From NCBI GenBank assembly GCA_963932465.1, contig OZ010795.1:471810806-471874805 (forward strand): a stretch of 64,000 nt of DNA, given 5' to 3'. This DNA comes from Maratus speciosus. Its lineage: Eukaryota; Arthropoda; Arachnida; Araneae; Salticidae. How positions within the stretch are numbered: position 1 is the first letter of the stretch; every line of letters starts with the position of its first letter. The position numbers and the translations under genes were made by a program. Positions 8,375 to 20,009 of this stretch are shown here, piece after piece. The notes under the pieces were generated by a model. It saw only the letters and a program-made list of their open reading frames with translations, searched no databases and was not told the DNA's origin.

Positions 8375-11300
8375 TGCTTGCGGCAAAGCTATCCTGTCAA
8401 TGGGTGTTATACTGGAGAGAAGTGTATGTCCGCGCAAAGAAATAGTTCCTTACTGAATTTTAAACAAAAGACACTTTAAATCCAATTTTTTTTTAAATTT
8501 TTCCATTGAAAAGCGATTGACCAATTAAACAACATTGATTTAGCTTAATGTATGTTCATATTTATGACAAATACTAGTAATATTCAAGGAAAATGTATTT
8601 CTTCGTGCATAAGAATTCTGGCAAGATTTTTGGCGGTAGAAACAGAAACAAATTAGTAAGTAACCCTAACACCCCGTAGAGTTGTTTGGGGACGATTTGT
8701 CATGGGGTGATTCCCATGTCATTTCTGGTGATAGAAGATTTTCGATGTCCAGTCAAATGTTTCATTTTTTAAACTATTAAAGATAGAATAACAATTTCGA
8801 TGGATTCGAATTTTTTGGAAAATTTCACTTTAAAAACATACCAAACATATGGATAAAATACGTAAAATAATGATTATTATCTTAAAAAATAAATTAAACG
8901 ACTGAAAGAAGATACGACCTTCTTAGAAGATAGACGATATAATATTCACAATATAATTTTCATGCTTCCGCATACACAAGGTAAAAGTATTCTTATTTTA
9001 ATTACAAAGAATTGATCGGCAGTTAAATTTGTCTTTTAATCAATGGTATAAATTCAATATTTCAGCAGTATGTTAGATTCAAAAAGAAGAAAAAATTCAT
9101 CAGTTATTCAGAATGTATATTTTAGTTCTATACATAAATGTAAGTTAATTTGAGTTAAATTAAAATGTAATTTAAGATAAATCAATTATCTGGAAACGAA
9201 ATTGCAAAATCTATAGATTATAGGAATGGGTTAAAACATTTCTTCAATGTGGCCTAAAATGTAAAATGGTTTTTCATTCTATTTTGATAGGCATTTTTTA
9301 AAACTGATAATATAATTCTGTGATGAAATTTATACTAAATCTGAAATTGGAATAAAGTTTCTAAGGACATAATTAAATTACTTTCAAATTTTGCTTTTGC
9401 TTTAAACATAAAAATTGAAGAATGCTAAATAATAAGAATTTTATCTTTATTAAAAATGTTAAAAACATTTTTTTTTCTTTTTTATGTGACTTTTTATAAC
9501 TACGTACATTCACGATATAATTTCCATCCTTCCGCATACAGAAGTTTAAACTATTCTTATTTTACTTAGAAAGAACTAATCAGCAGTTAAATTAATCTGT
9601 CTTTTAAGGCTGTTCTTAACTGCTCTGCTCAACAAGCGCAAAACGTTTTGACACATTTACAAATTCATTTTTTAACGGAAAGATATAAAATTGGAAAGCC
9701 TGGCCTTGGAAGCGATTTGGAATTTAACTGTGTTTTCCATTTTTTGATCAATCAATTACCTATTGAGTTATAAGCGGTTTTGATAATGTGATAAACACGT
9801 TTTTTGCCCGCTCTTGAGTGTTTTTTCGTCCTTCGAGCGCTATTTTCTGAAAGATCTATTGCGTTTACAAAAAATAAAAAAAACAGCTCAATGACATAGT
9901 TTCTGAACAACAACACCAGCTAGTTTCATGCATTTTCGAACAAAAATAAATTAAAACTTATGTCAGAAAGCTGCCCTTTTGTATTTGAGAACACACTTAA
10001 ACAATGGTATACATTCAATATTAACAGTATTTTAGACACAAAAACAAGAAAAAATTCACCAGTTATTCATAATGCATACTATAGTTTTATACATAAATGT
10101 AAGTTAATTTGATTCGATAAGTTAAATTATAATTTAATTTGACATAAATCAATTAACTGGAAACGAAATTGTGAAATACATCTAAATATATTGGAATAGT
10201 TTAAAACAATTTCTTCAATGCGACTAAAAATGAGCATTTGTTTGTGAACATTGTGAAAAAAAAAAAAAAAAATTGATTAAAGTGTTGTAAGAACATTGTG
10301 AGAGGGTGTGTATGTGTGTTTCCTTCTATTTTAATAGAAAATTTTGAAAAAAGTGATATTATAATTTTTAGGAGGATATATATTGAATCTGAAATTAGAA
10401 TAAAATTTGTAAGGATATAATTAGATTATTTCCAAATTTTTCTTTTGTTTTAAACATAAAAACTGAATGCTAAATAATAAGAATTTTATCTTTATATAAA
10501 ATGTTAACATATATATCAATAAAATATTTATTCGTCTTCGTAATAAAACACTGCACAGCTTTTGAGTTTTAGAATTCATTACTATGAGTTTATTACACCG
10601 GTTAGATTTATTAATGTAATGAAAGCTTTCAAATTGAATGTATTAAAAAAAACTGTTCAATTTAATATGATATAGCTTTTTGCTAGCTAATTTAATATGA
10701 TATGATTTTTGTTCGTGCACTTTCAAAATAAAATTTTCTGTCCTTTTTTTTTCTGGTTGGGTGGGAGGGTGTCTGAACTAAAACACAATTTTTCTCTTAT
10801 AAATTAGTTCTTTCTGAATATTTTTGTATATTAAATCATCGTTAATTTTATATCTTTGCGAAAAAACGCTGAAAATAGCATTATAAATGACTAAAACTTC
10901 AAAAATTGCAAGATAAAAAAATTTCTATACTGGAAAAAAATAGGATTCAATTTACGAATGTTGAGAAATCGTCGCGCAAACCCAAAAGACCCCACAAAAA
11001 TTGCTGTACGAATTCCGAATAAGCTTCATTGAAAAAAGGATAAAATTTATTGTATTGGACTAAAAGTTAACAGTTGGATGCATTTTTAATAATGTAGAAA
11101 ATCGCCGCGAAACGCTAAAAAACGTTAAATCGCATAAGAATTGCTAAAAATTCAGAAATCACAGATGACAAAATTTAGTACATTAGGCAAAAACAATGGA
11201 ATCGAAAATCTTTTAGGAATACGGAACAATCTGCGTGGAACGTGAAAAAACAAAAGAATTGGTAACATGAACTCGCTCAAATTTATTCCCCTAAACAACG

Positions 11301-11396
11301 ATAAACAGCCAAATCCAGCGATCCTACAACGCCAAAGTTAGTAAAAAGGCTAAGCGTAGCATAATACCCATTGACTAGTTAAACGTGCCCCAACTA
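8375..11396. mobile_element. Non-autonomous DNA element, TA target duplication, 3.0 kb
   Basis: It is inserted in the gypsy 5' LTR with a TA duplication. Imperfect terminal inverted repeats are visible: the left end has ttgcggcaaagc then gtcaatgggtgttat, and the complement of the right end has ttggggcacg then gtcaatgggtattat. No transposase frame is present. Inside, a block of about 0.55 kb (8938-9470) is repeated at 9504-10505, the second copy being split by a TTAA-flanked insert. TA duplication suggests Tc1/mariner-type mobilisation, but this is an inference from two bases and the termini. Confidence 0.8.
9608..9996. mobile_element. TTAA-flanked MITE, 389 bp
   Basis: TTAA stands at 9604-9607 and 9997-10000. 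The uninterrupted version of the same sequence at about 9033-9050 (gtcttttaatcaatggtat) shows the empty site with a single TTAA. The ends share a weak inverted tgttct motif. TTAA duplication points to piggyBac-type mobilisation. No coding sequence is present. This is the third level of nesting: MITE in the TA element in the gypsy LTR. Confidence 0.75.
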
Positions 11397-11586
11397 TAGT
11401 TGCTGTTATGATTCAGAAGTGTGGCGCTGCTGTAACCTGCGTCTGCTATACTGTAAGCCGTGCAACAAAGGATCGGCACTCTTTTCGTTAAGTTTTATTT
11501 ATTAAATTGTTGTTGCTGGTTAATTGGAGTCTTTATTGAAGTAAATGAATATTTTACATAATCTTTTACTACGCAACTCACTACAT

Positions 11587-11604
11587 TGGTGACTACCGAA
11601 CAAG
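11587..11604 (+). other. gypsy primer-binding site
   Basis: tggtgactaccgaacaag begins one base after the ctaca end of the 5' LTR. TGGTGAC starts are common at PBSs of insect LTR elements. I do not assign the tRNA. Confidence 0.65.
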
Positions 11605-11647
11605 AACTTGTAGTTTCGTTTTCCTTTGTTTCCAGTTTCGATTCATC

Positions 11648-12286
11648 ATGGCTGAAGTAGCTGCAGTAAAAATCCCTATTTTTATTCCAACAGATCCTGC
11701 TTTGTGGTTTACTATGGTTGAATCCACATTTGAACTAGCAGTGCCGAAACCAATAACAGATTCAAAAACCAAATATAATTATTGTGTTTTACATCTACCA
11801 GCAGACGTAGCGATGATAGTTTGTGACGTCATCATCTCTCCCGATGTTTCTGATCCCTTCAAGAAGAAATCATATTGCGTTGTGGTGAAACTAAATCACG
11901 AGAAATTCGCCGATTATTAGCTGGTGAGCAACTTGGCGATCACAAACCTTCTGAGCTTCTTTGCATTATGCAACGTAGAGCTGAAAACCACAATGTGTCC
12001 GACACATTTTTGTTGGAATTGTTTTTGGTCACTATTGCCTTCTAATGTGCAGTTTATTTTAGCATCCGTTCAAGAGCTTACGCCAGTAAAAGCTGCAGAG
12101 ATTGCTGACAAAGTTCTGGATATCTCAAGCCCTATACAGGTAAGCAGTGTTACAACCAGCCCCTCCCAAGTAGATTCAGAATTGTTAAAGGAACTGAAAC
12201 TTTTACATGAAGAGGTGAGTTCTTTGCGGTTCGAGGAGTCAATCACAATCCCGACCTCATTATCGGCAGAAAAGCCCCGCTTTTAA
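11648..12286 (+). pseudogene. gypsy gag remnant
   Basis: An ATG at 11648 opens MAEVAAVKIPIFIP and a region like the arthropod gypsy Gag (WFTMVESTFE). The frame hits TAG at 11918-11920. Another frame between about 11890 and 12045 carries the expected RRLLAGEQLGDHKPSELL-type segment, so a frameshift lies near 11870. The first frame then resumes at about 12045 with SNVQFILASVQ and ADKVLD. After 12250 a WYHKKF and KKCVPPC segment typical of these Gags appears in a third frame. No CCHC knuckle is seen, as is usual for this group. At least three frame breaks make it non-functional. Confidence 0.85.
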
Positions 12287-12292
12287 AAACTT

Positions 12293-12739
12293 TTGCTGGT
12301 ATCACAAGAAATTCGATTTAAAAGCCAAAAAGTGTGTACCACCATGTACCTTTTCGTCGGGAAACGACAACGGTCAGTCGTAGCGGCGACATACACCTCG
12401 CCTACCACTTCTCGTCGTCTATTTGTGTGCGACTGCAAAATTAATTTACGATTTTTAGTGGACACTGGAAGTGATTGTTCTTTAATACCAGCAACGAAAC
12501 CAGATAAAATGACTTCTCCAATTCAAACGTTTGTTGCTGCAAATGGCACATTAATTAATGTGTATAAGCATAAGTTATTATCTATAGATCTGGGTTTAAG
12601 GAAGCAATTTGGTTATCCCTTTTATGTGTGTAATATTTCCACTCCCATTATAGGTGCTGATTTTTTACATTATTTTAACTTAAAGCCAGATCTTAGAAAA
12701 CATTCTTTATTTGATAATAATACTACTTTAACCCATTAA
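12293..12739 (+). pseudogene. gypsy protease remnant
   Basis: The retropepsin motif FLVDTGSDCSLIP lies at about 12444-12485 and IIGADFL follows near 12650, the usual pair of protease landmarks. The reading frame ends inside the inserted TTAA element at 12737-12739. Protease sequence itself stops at the TTAA at 12728-12731. Role in a live element: polyprotein maturation. Confidence 0.88.
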
Positions 12740-13529
12740 TGCCTGAATTTTTTTTTCAACACAATATTGTGCTTAATTATAGTAAATGGTATAAAATGAA
12801 CGTAAAAAATAATAAAAAAATTCCCTTTGAAAAAATATTTATTTAACATAAAAAAAATCTAAACGTCCCAATTTCGGGACACTAGGCACGAAAGGGTAGG
12901 GGTTTTCTCCGTTACTGTCTAAGTATTATATCTATGTTTTATGCCATTTAATTTGTTTCAAAAAGGTTATATATCATTCAGGTTATTATTTGACTATAAA
13001 AATTTCTTTATTATATCTTTATCTTTACTATAAGGGTGGGGGAGGGCTGGGCTTGGCTCAAGAACAAGACCCCCATCCTCCTCACCATTAGCTATTGGCA
13101 TAGTAAAAATTTATAATAATCAATAATTACTAATAGAGTATATATACCGTATATACTCACATATACACGACCCACTAACTTTTGAATGCAAATTCTGCAA
13201 AAAAATTAAAAACTCGCGTATGTCGACCCCTAAATTTTTACTTCAATTTCGCACAAAATCAAACCAAAGATTTCACTTACTAATGCGAAAAATTAGTAAG
13301 TAAACAAAAACAAATGATTGAAAAATTTTTAATAATAAATTATTATTATTTATATATTTTATATATTATTTTATTATTTATATACATATAAAATCAGACT
13401 TTTGCAGTATTCGAAGGGTTTTTTTTTTTTTGCTTTCGTAATTGACTCGCATGTAAGTCTACCCCCCCCCCAGTTTACTTGTAGGAAATTGTCAAAAATT
13501 TTTCGTTTTACACACGAGTATATATAGTA

Positions 13530-14006
13530 CAGTAGAACTTCGATTATCCGACCCTCGCTTAACCGGAACTCTCCGTAACCAATGTCAATATCCTGAATTT
13601 TCTCAAACGGTTTTTTTTTTTTACTTTCATGTTCCTTGTGTATGCAAGCGTTCATTTCAAAATCACGAGTAGATATATGCATTTTGGTTCCCCTTTCTTC
13701 GAATTCCATTGAAATTAGTCCTAGCTCCTGCAAGATCCAATCCCAGTATAATTGTACTCTCTCTTTCTCTCTCCCCCCCCCCCCCCCCCTGTGTACACGT
13801 CCCTGTTCTAAACAAATAAAATTATTTTCATGTATAATTTAAATTTAGATATTTATTAAGCAGTTTAAATAGTCCTAATAGCAGTTCGATGACGATGCTA
13901 CATATTAAAGTAGATGATTATTGATAAATTTCGAATTATACGGAAATTTCGATTATCCGCTGTCGGTTCGATCCCAATTACGTCGGATAACCAAGGTTCT
14001 ACAGTG
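13530..14006. mobile_element. pogo-like MITE
   Basis: TA at 13528-13529 and 14007-14008 flank ends cagtagaacttcgattatcc and, complemented, cactgtagaaccttggttatcc. Subterminal cgcttaaccgga and tcgattatccgc motifs repeat the terminal theme. It sits inside the piggyBac-type composite. No coding sequence. Confidence 0.78.
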
Positions 14007-14400
14007 TATATTTTAGTAACCTCAGACTGTCAAATACTAAACTAGTACAAAACATAACGGTACGATATAAATTTTTACTAAGCCAATAGCTAAGGGTGGG
14101 GAAAGGTGAGTGTCTTGTTCTTGAACCGAGTCCAGCCCCTACCCCCCCCCCCCCTATAGTAATAACAAAGACAAATAATAATTCGAATAATAATTTATAG
14201 CCAAATAATAATAATCCGAATGGTATGTAACCATTTTGTAACAAAATAAATGGCATAAAACATATTTAATGCATAGACAGTAACGGAGAAAACCCCTACC
14301 CATTCGTGCCTGCCGTCCCAAAATTGGGACGATATATAAAGGTTCAAATTTGAACAAAAAAATAGAAATATGAAAAAATGCAAAAATACATATTCTAATA

Positions 14401-14871
14401 CAGTATGGAACCATTTATTCGGAAACCAGTTAACCGGAAAACCAGTTATCCGGAATGATATTTCTGATAGACTGATTTCAGAATCTTTGCAGAAAAAGGT
14501 GTCATATATTGCCAGTTTGACATAGGCTTTGCTTGACACAATTGTATAATTTGATGACAACATCTAGTATTTTTTGTCATCACATTTAGTTGTATTTTAG
14601 ATGTTTTAATTTTTATACAGAAGAATTTTTGTTCCTAAGGGATTCCCATAAATTACCTTCTTTTAAACTCTGGCTAACTTTTGATCTTTCTTGCATTGAT
14701 TTTTAATCCAAGTAATCTAATAATTTAAAATGAGAAATAATGCCACAACCACACATATTCCACAAAACTTATCAAATGAATGCTGCTTTAATGCACAACC
14801 AGTTAACCGGAAAAACCAGTTATCCGGAATACATCTGACCCCAAGCATTCCGGATAAATGGTTCTGTACTG
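14401..14871. mobile_element. pogo/Tigger-like MITE, family A copy 1
   Basis: It is flanked by TA and has ends cagtatggaaccatttattc and, complemented, cagtacagaaccatttatcc. Each end carries a second inner block (cagttaaccggaaaaccag) in inverted orientation. About 471 bp. The same family occurs at 21389-21868 with the same interior (ctgatagactgatttcagaa). No coding sequence. Confidence 0.85.
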
Positions 14872-15167
14872 TATATTGTTTCTTCTTATAAATAATACCA
14901 CTAATAAAATGATTGATAAAAAAATAAAAGAAATATACCTTTTCTTATGCTCCATTTTATTTCAAGAAAATCCAACTTTTCGCTACAACAAACATTTATT
15001 TCGCCTTTTTATTCTTAAAAATGTGCTGCCATTTATGGATAAATATTGAAAACAAATACTAAGGATATATTTTACAAAGTTTTGAAAGGATATCATAATT
15101 CCATTTGTAATGGGAATTTTCTTAAGAATGCGTCCCAAAATTAGGACGCCAGGCACAAATGGGTTAA

Positions 15168-16474
15168 ATTCACATTGTGTTGTACATATTTCTCATATAT
15201 TTTCTGTTAAATCTATTATAAATGATGATATATTTTCTAAAATTTTAAGTGCATACCCAAACATCATTAAATCTCCTTGCCCAAACCAAATTGTTAAACA
15301 TTCAGTTATGAATCATATTGATACTTTTGGCCCTCCAGTTTATGTTAAACCACGTCGTCTTGCTCCTGATCGCCTAAAAATAGCAAAAGTGGAATTCCAA
15401 CACATGTTGGATTTAGGACACATGCGCCCATCCAACAGCAATTATGATTCGCCACTGCACATGGTTCCAAAGAAAAACAGCGATGACTGGCGTCCAGTTG
15501 GCGACTTTAGAGCACTAAATGCCCAAACTAAAAAAGATAAATATCCCATTCCCAGTATCGTTGATTTTACTAGTGAATTGCATGGAACCACAATATTTTC
15601 CCATTTAGATTTGGTTAAAGCTTTCCGTCAAATTCCGATTGCTCCCGAGGATATTCATAAAACGGCTATCTGTACACCTTTCGAACTCTTCGAGAGCACT
15701 CTGATGCAATTTGGTTTGTGCAATGCTTTGAGCACATTTCAGAGATTTATTGATGATGTAATTCGGAATTTGCCAGGTGTTTATGCTTTTGTTGATGACA
15801 TTTTAATTGCATCAAAATCTCTTGAAGAGCACATTGAACATCTTAAGGCTCTATTTTCTAGACTTGATAGTTATGGTCTTACGATTAAGCCTTCTAAATG
15901 CACATTTGGTGTTCCCTCATTGGAATTTTTAGGCTTTAAAATATCTCAAGATGGCCTTTCACCACTTTCTGATCGTGTTGAAGCCATTTTAAAATTTCCA
16001 AGACCTGCAACTCTTACCCAGCTGCGTAGATACTTAGGCATATTTAACTTTTACAGACAATTCATTCCCAGAGCTGCTGACATTTTAGCACCCCTTGTCA
16101 AATTTCTAGAAGGCCACAAAAATAAAAAGAAACATCCTCATTCCAAGGTTTCAAATAACCAATTACAATGGGACGAGGAAGCAGATCTTGCATCTACGGC
16201 ATCTAAAGAAGCGATTTCTCAGGCAATGCTTCTACGACATCCTATTCCCGGTGCTCAATTAAGTTTATGGGTTGATGCATCAAATGTCGCAGTTGGTGGC
16301 TCTGTCATGCAAATGTCAGACAATCAATGGGAACCTATAGCATTTTATTCAGGCAAATTAAATAAGACTCAGAAAAATTGGTCGACGTATGACCGCAAGT
16401 TATATGCCATATATTACAGTATAAGAAAATTTCAACACCTGCTTGAAAGTCAGAAATTTCATAATTTATACTGA
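15168..16474 (+). pseudogene. gypsy reverse transcriptase and start of RNase H
   Basis: Pol sequence resumes at the TTAA and stays open to 16474. The RVT_1 landmarks are present: [27 protein letters not shown], the first catalytic Asp in [26 protein letters not shown], and the FVDD box near 15788-15799. RNase H begins with [14 protein letters not shown] near 16260. The ATG at 15110 lies in the inserted element and is not the native start. [10 protein letters not shown] differs from the usual FGLxNAPxTF. The frame shifts between 16443 and 16474. Confidence 0.92.
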
Positions 16475-16721
16475 TCAGAAACCCTTAATTTATGCCTTTA
16501 AACAAAATCCTGAAAAATGCAGTCCTCGACAACTACGTCACCTAGATTATATATCGCAATTTTCTACTGATATCCGGTACACAAAAGGTTCAGAAAATCA
16601 TGTTGCCGATGCACTATCTTGCATCGAAATTAATCAAATTTCTCCGGCTGTACTTGATTTTAAAAATTTGTTTCAGCCCAATCAACTGATGAGGAACTTC
16701 AAAAACTTTTGCAATCTAATA
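16443..16721 (+). pseudogene. gypsy RNase H, C-terminal part
   Basis: In the next frame the RNase H domain continues with [32 protein letters not shown] and the closing ENHVADALS motif. Overlap with the preceding frame marks the frameshift. Native sequence ends at the TA at 16720-16721. The open frame beyond that belongs to the inserted element. Confidence 0.9.
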
Positions 16722-18325
16722 CAGTATGGGACCACAAATCCGGACTGGCCAGGGCTGCGATCGTTCTGGATTTCGGAATTTTCCGGATTTCAGGTCCTTA
16801 ACCAAAACAATAAATAAACAGATACAGTAGATGCCCGTGGCAAAATTTTACATGCTGCGAAGCAGTCTATATCGCGAATTGCCATGTTTGGCTTAGAGTA
16901 AATAAACAGTCAAAAATACAAATTACAAAAAATAATTGAAAATAGGATAAGAATTTTTTTTTAATACTGCATATTCTTAGGAATATTAAAACAACTTTTA
17001 GAAAATGCGCCGTTGTTTGTGAGAGCCAAGTTAGGCCTAGGAATCTATATTGAGAATTGCCGTGTAGGCCGTGCCGCTTAGTTTAAGTAAACAGACGAAA
17101 ATATAAATTACAAAAAAAGAATTTAAAATAAGGATAAGAATTTTTTTTAAATCCTGCACATTATTAGCAACATTAAAACATCTTTTAGAAAATGAAAATG
17201 CGTCGTTGTTCGTGAGAGCCTAGTAAGGTCTAGGAATCTATATCGCGAATTACAGTATTAGACTCGTCTCAGTGAAAATAAAGAGAGAAACATTTAAATT
17301 TTTAAAATAAAATGTTCTAAGAAAGTTTAAAAATAAACAAAAACAATAGGAAATCTATTCAAACTCTATTCTTTTCGTATAAAAAGGACTTTGCAAATGT
17401 GTTATTAAGTTTGCTTTGTTTGACTGTGTGAGAAAGAAATAATTGAGTTGCAAGCAAACAGAAAAAAAGAGCAAAACCCTTTTTTTACCTCTATTAAAAA
17501 AATAATTATCTCCGTTGCTAATTGATGAATTTCTTTCAAATTTTCAGCAAGTTGCAATCATAGTAAATTAGCCTGTGTAACAAATTTTTAATCAAATATA
17601 AGGTACCCCTTAAAAAAAAGCCACTATAGAGTAACTGCAAAGAAAAACCCGATATCTATCTGCAGTTTGTTTTGTTTATTCAACTTGTTTATTTAACTCT
17701 GTGAAGTGGGAAGTCAACGTTATCAGAATGAGATCATCAGCATTGATGGATAGTATGTTTTGTTATGCAGAAAGGAAGCTTGCAGAGATATTTTTTTCCC
17801 CTTTGAGTTAAAGAAAAAATATTTTTGGTACAGTGCTTACAAACAGAATTTTTTCAAAAAATGAAATTTGTTGAACATCTGAAGGAGAGGGGGGGGGGGG
17901 GGGGGGAGAAGATAGCAAAAAAACTTTACATATAAATATTGTAAATATATTCTATGCATCTTTTAAAAATAGTTCTTCCTTGTAGTTATTTATTTGTTCT
18001 TTTTGTATTTTCTATTAAATGAAGAACAAGGTTTCCTTTTAAAATAAATTTAAAATGTGTGCACACACTAACTTCGCTAACTCTGTCAGCAAATAGTATT
18101 TAGATTAAAACTATAATATAAAAACATTGTAACAAACTTATTCAGTTGAGTGCAATTGTTTAGTCTTGCTTAGTTAGAAACTGTGTTATGCATGCACATA
18201 GCGCCATCTATGGGTGTTTTTCCGAATTATTTATTCCATCTCATTGCAGAATTTCAGATTTCTTTATTCATTCCGGATTTTGGGTCTTCAGGATTTTAGG
18301 ATTCCGGATTTGAGGTCCTGTACTG
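16722..18325. mobile_element. pogo/Tigger-like non-autonomous element in gypsy pol
   Basis: TA at 16720-16721 and 18326-18327 flank ends cagtatgggaccacaaatcc and, complemented, cagtacaggacctcaaatcc. Ends carry further cggattt/ccggatt repeats. The interior holds about 2.5 tandem units of 170-190 bp between 16866 and 17290 (each with a ctatatcgcgaatt-like motif and aataggataagaattttt) and a long G-run near 17890. It has no transposase. It separates RNase H from integrase. Confidence 0.82.
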
Positions 18326-18452
18326 TACTACATCCTTAAAATTAGAAAAACATTACTTTCCTCTCGAGGATATCTCTTTATACTGTGACATATCTCAAGA
18401 ACATCCCCGTCCATTTGTTCCCCAAAGTATGTGATAACTTGTTTTTGACAAT

Positions 18453-19184
18453 TTGCATTTCTTCTTACATCCCGGTATGTCAGCTTCTATTAACTTAATT
18501 TCTAAAAGATTCATATGGCCTGGCATGCATAAGGATATTAAATCCATGGTTCATAGCTATGATAATTGCCAAAGAGCCAAAATAACACAGCACACAAAAT
18601 CTCCTATTGGTACATTCACCCTACCTGATGCTCGTTTTGCTCACATTCATTTAGACTTCATTGATCTTTTTTCCCCATCTGATGGTAATCAATATTGTTT
18701 AACTATCACTGATCGATTTACCAGGTGGCCTGAAGTCATTCTGACAAGTGATATGACTGTGGAAACAACTGCTCGCGCTCTATTAAAGGGTTGGATCTCC
18801 AGATTTGGATGTCCAGTAACTATCACCACAGATCAAGGTCATAATTTTGAATCCACCTTGCTTCAGGAACTTCTGCGCATCATAGGTTGCAACCGAATTC
18901 GAACTTCGCCATATCATCCCCAAGCAAATGGAATTTTGGAACGTTATCACAGACATTTAAAAGATGCCCTTAAGGCACACAATAACACTAAATGGACTGA
19001 CATTCTTCCAATTGTTCTCCTAGGTTTACGCTCAACTCTCAAAAATGACATTAATGCAATGCCTGCACAATTAGTATATGGTACAACATTAAGATTACCC
19101 TCTGATCTCATAACAGAAAAAGAACAAATTGACCAACCAATTGATCCCAAATATGTGTCTAACTTAGTCGAAACAATGCGGTGA
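18453..19184 (+). pseudogene. gypsy integrase core
   Basis: HPG of the HHCC zinc site, then rve with Asp in HIHLDFIDLF, Asp in TITTDQGHNF and Glu in NGILERYHR. The last two are 35 residues apart, so the catalytic triad is intact. The zinc-site CxxC is damaged: SYDNCQRAK has Tyr where the first Cys is expected. A TGA at 19182-19184 ends the frame, and the same frame continues after it into the integrase C-terminus. Pol sequence probably runs from 18328. Confidence 0.9.
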
Positions 19185-19241
19185 TTAAATCCCACTGCCA
19201 CTTCCTTATATGGCACTTCAAAAAATTTTTTTAATCCCTCA

Positions 19242-19556
19242 TTGTCAACTTGCACACACGTATTTTTAAAGTCAGACAAAATACTTCGTCCTCTCACACC
19301 ACCATACACTGGACCTCACCTTGTCATAAATAGAACTCCCAAAAACCTTATTATTGACATTAATGGCAGAAAAACAACAGTTTCGATTGATCGCGTGAAA
19401 CCCGCCTATCGATTGTCAGACACTAGTGTTACAGATAATTCTGTTCCTGTTCCAGAGGTACCAACTGAGCCGACACCCACTGATAAACAACCTACTACTC
19501 GTTCTGGACGAAAAGTCACCTTTCCTAAACATTTGGTTACTGAATATGTAATATAA
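19242..19556 (+). pseudogene. gypsy integrase C-terminal region
   Basis: In phase with the integrase core and separated only by the TGA at 19182. It encodes TPPYTGPHLVINRTPKNLII, GRKTTVSIDRVKPAYRL, a Pro/Thr-rich stretch and TTRSGRKVTFPKHL before a TAA. The GPH-VIxR and VSIDRVKPA motifs are the usual C-terminal module of arthropod gypsy integrases. Confidence 0.88.
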
Positions 19557-19723
19557 CACATTTGTACATAATATTTTATATAGTTCCAATTATTGTATTG
19601 AATATTGATTTTGTATTTCTGTTTTGCATTATTTCTATATTATTATTACATTGTATCAAGCATTTATAATATTTCATATATTGTATTACTCTCTCTTGCA
19701 TTTTATCGTTCACCTTGTTCACT

Positions 19724-19730
19724 GGGGAGA
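19724..19730 (+). other. gypsy polypurine tract
   Basis: ggggaga stands six bases before the 3' LTR start. Confidence 0.65.
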
Positions 19731-19736
19731 TACTCT

Positions 19737-20004
19737 ATGGTGATGCGTCCATCCTCCCTGGTGTGTTCAACAAATGGCGCTACAAGCACAGTAAAAACAC
19801 TTCTACTTCCACTTCTAGTTGCTGTTATGATTCAGAAGTGTGGCGCTATTGTAACCTGCGTCTGCTATACTGTAAGCCGTGCAACAAAGGATCGGCACTC
19901 TTTTCGTTAAGTTTTATTTATTAAATTGTTGTTGCTGGTTAATTGGAGTCTTTATTGAAGTAAATGAACATTTTACATAATCTTTTACAACACAACTCCC
20001 TACA
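19737..20004 (+). repeat. gypsy 3' LTR (268 bp)
   Basis: Intact copy of the LTR, running from atggtgatg to ctaca, followed by the ccact target duplication. It differs from the left LTR at several scattered positions, in line with an older insertion than the copia element. Confidence 0.92.
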
Positions 20005-20009
20005 CCACT

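Larger units (their letters stand above)
8294..11585 (+). repeat. gypsy 5' LTR, split by a TA-flanked insertion
   Basis: Bases 8294-8374 match 19737-19817 of the right LTR and 11399-11585 match the rest. 81 plus 187 gives 268 bp, exactly the right LTR length. The interruption duplicates TA (8373-8374 and 11397-11398). The LTR ends ctaca, immediately followed by the PBS. Confidence 0.92.
12732..15163. mobile_element. piggyBac-type non-autonomous composite with TTAA duplication
   Basis: TTAA occurs at 12728-12731 and 15164-15167. Ends are cccattaatgcctg and, complemented, cccatttgtgcctgg. The CCC start with TTAA is the piggyBac signature. Internal copies of the same end motif with a gtcccaaaattgggac palindrome lie at about 12865-12898 and 14298-14330. 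Blocks 12893-13110 and 14079-14305 are inverted copies of each other, so the element is largely one long imperfect inverted repeat. Two TA-flanked elements (13530-14006, 14401-14871) lie inside it. No transposase was found. Confidence 0.82.
8294..20004 (+). mobile_element. Ty3/gypsy LTR retrotransposon, decayed, with three internal insertions
   Basis: LTRs of 268 bp, the left one split, bracket gag, protease, RT, RNase H and integrase in gypsy order. The 5-bp target duplication ccact is present at 8289-8293 and 20005-20009. The pol frame carries stops and frameshifts and is interrupted by foreign elements at 8375-11396, 12732-15163 and 16722-18325. Removing these by coordinate would leave about 4.6 kb. 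It is clearly older than the copia element. Confidence 0.93.

Noticed and set aside
13374..14563. Minus-strand frames of 85-122 residues
   Set aside because: They lie across pogo-like and piggyBac-type repeats and include homopolymer-derived residues. No domain.
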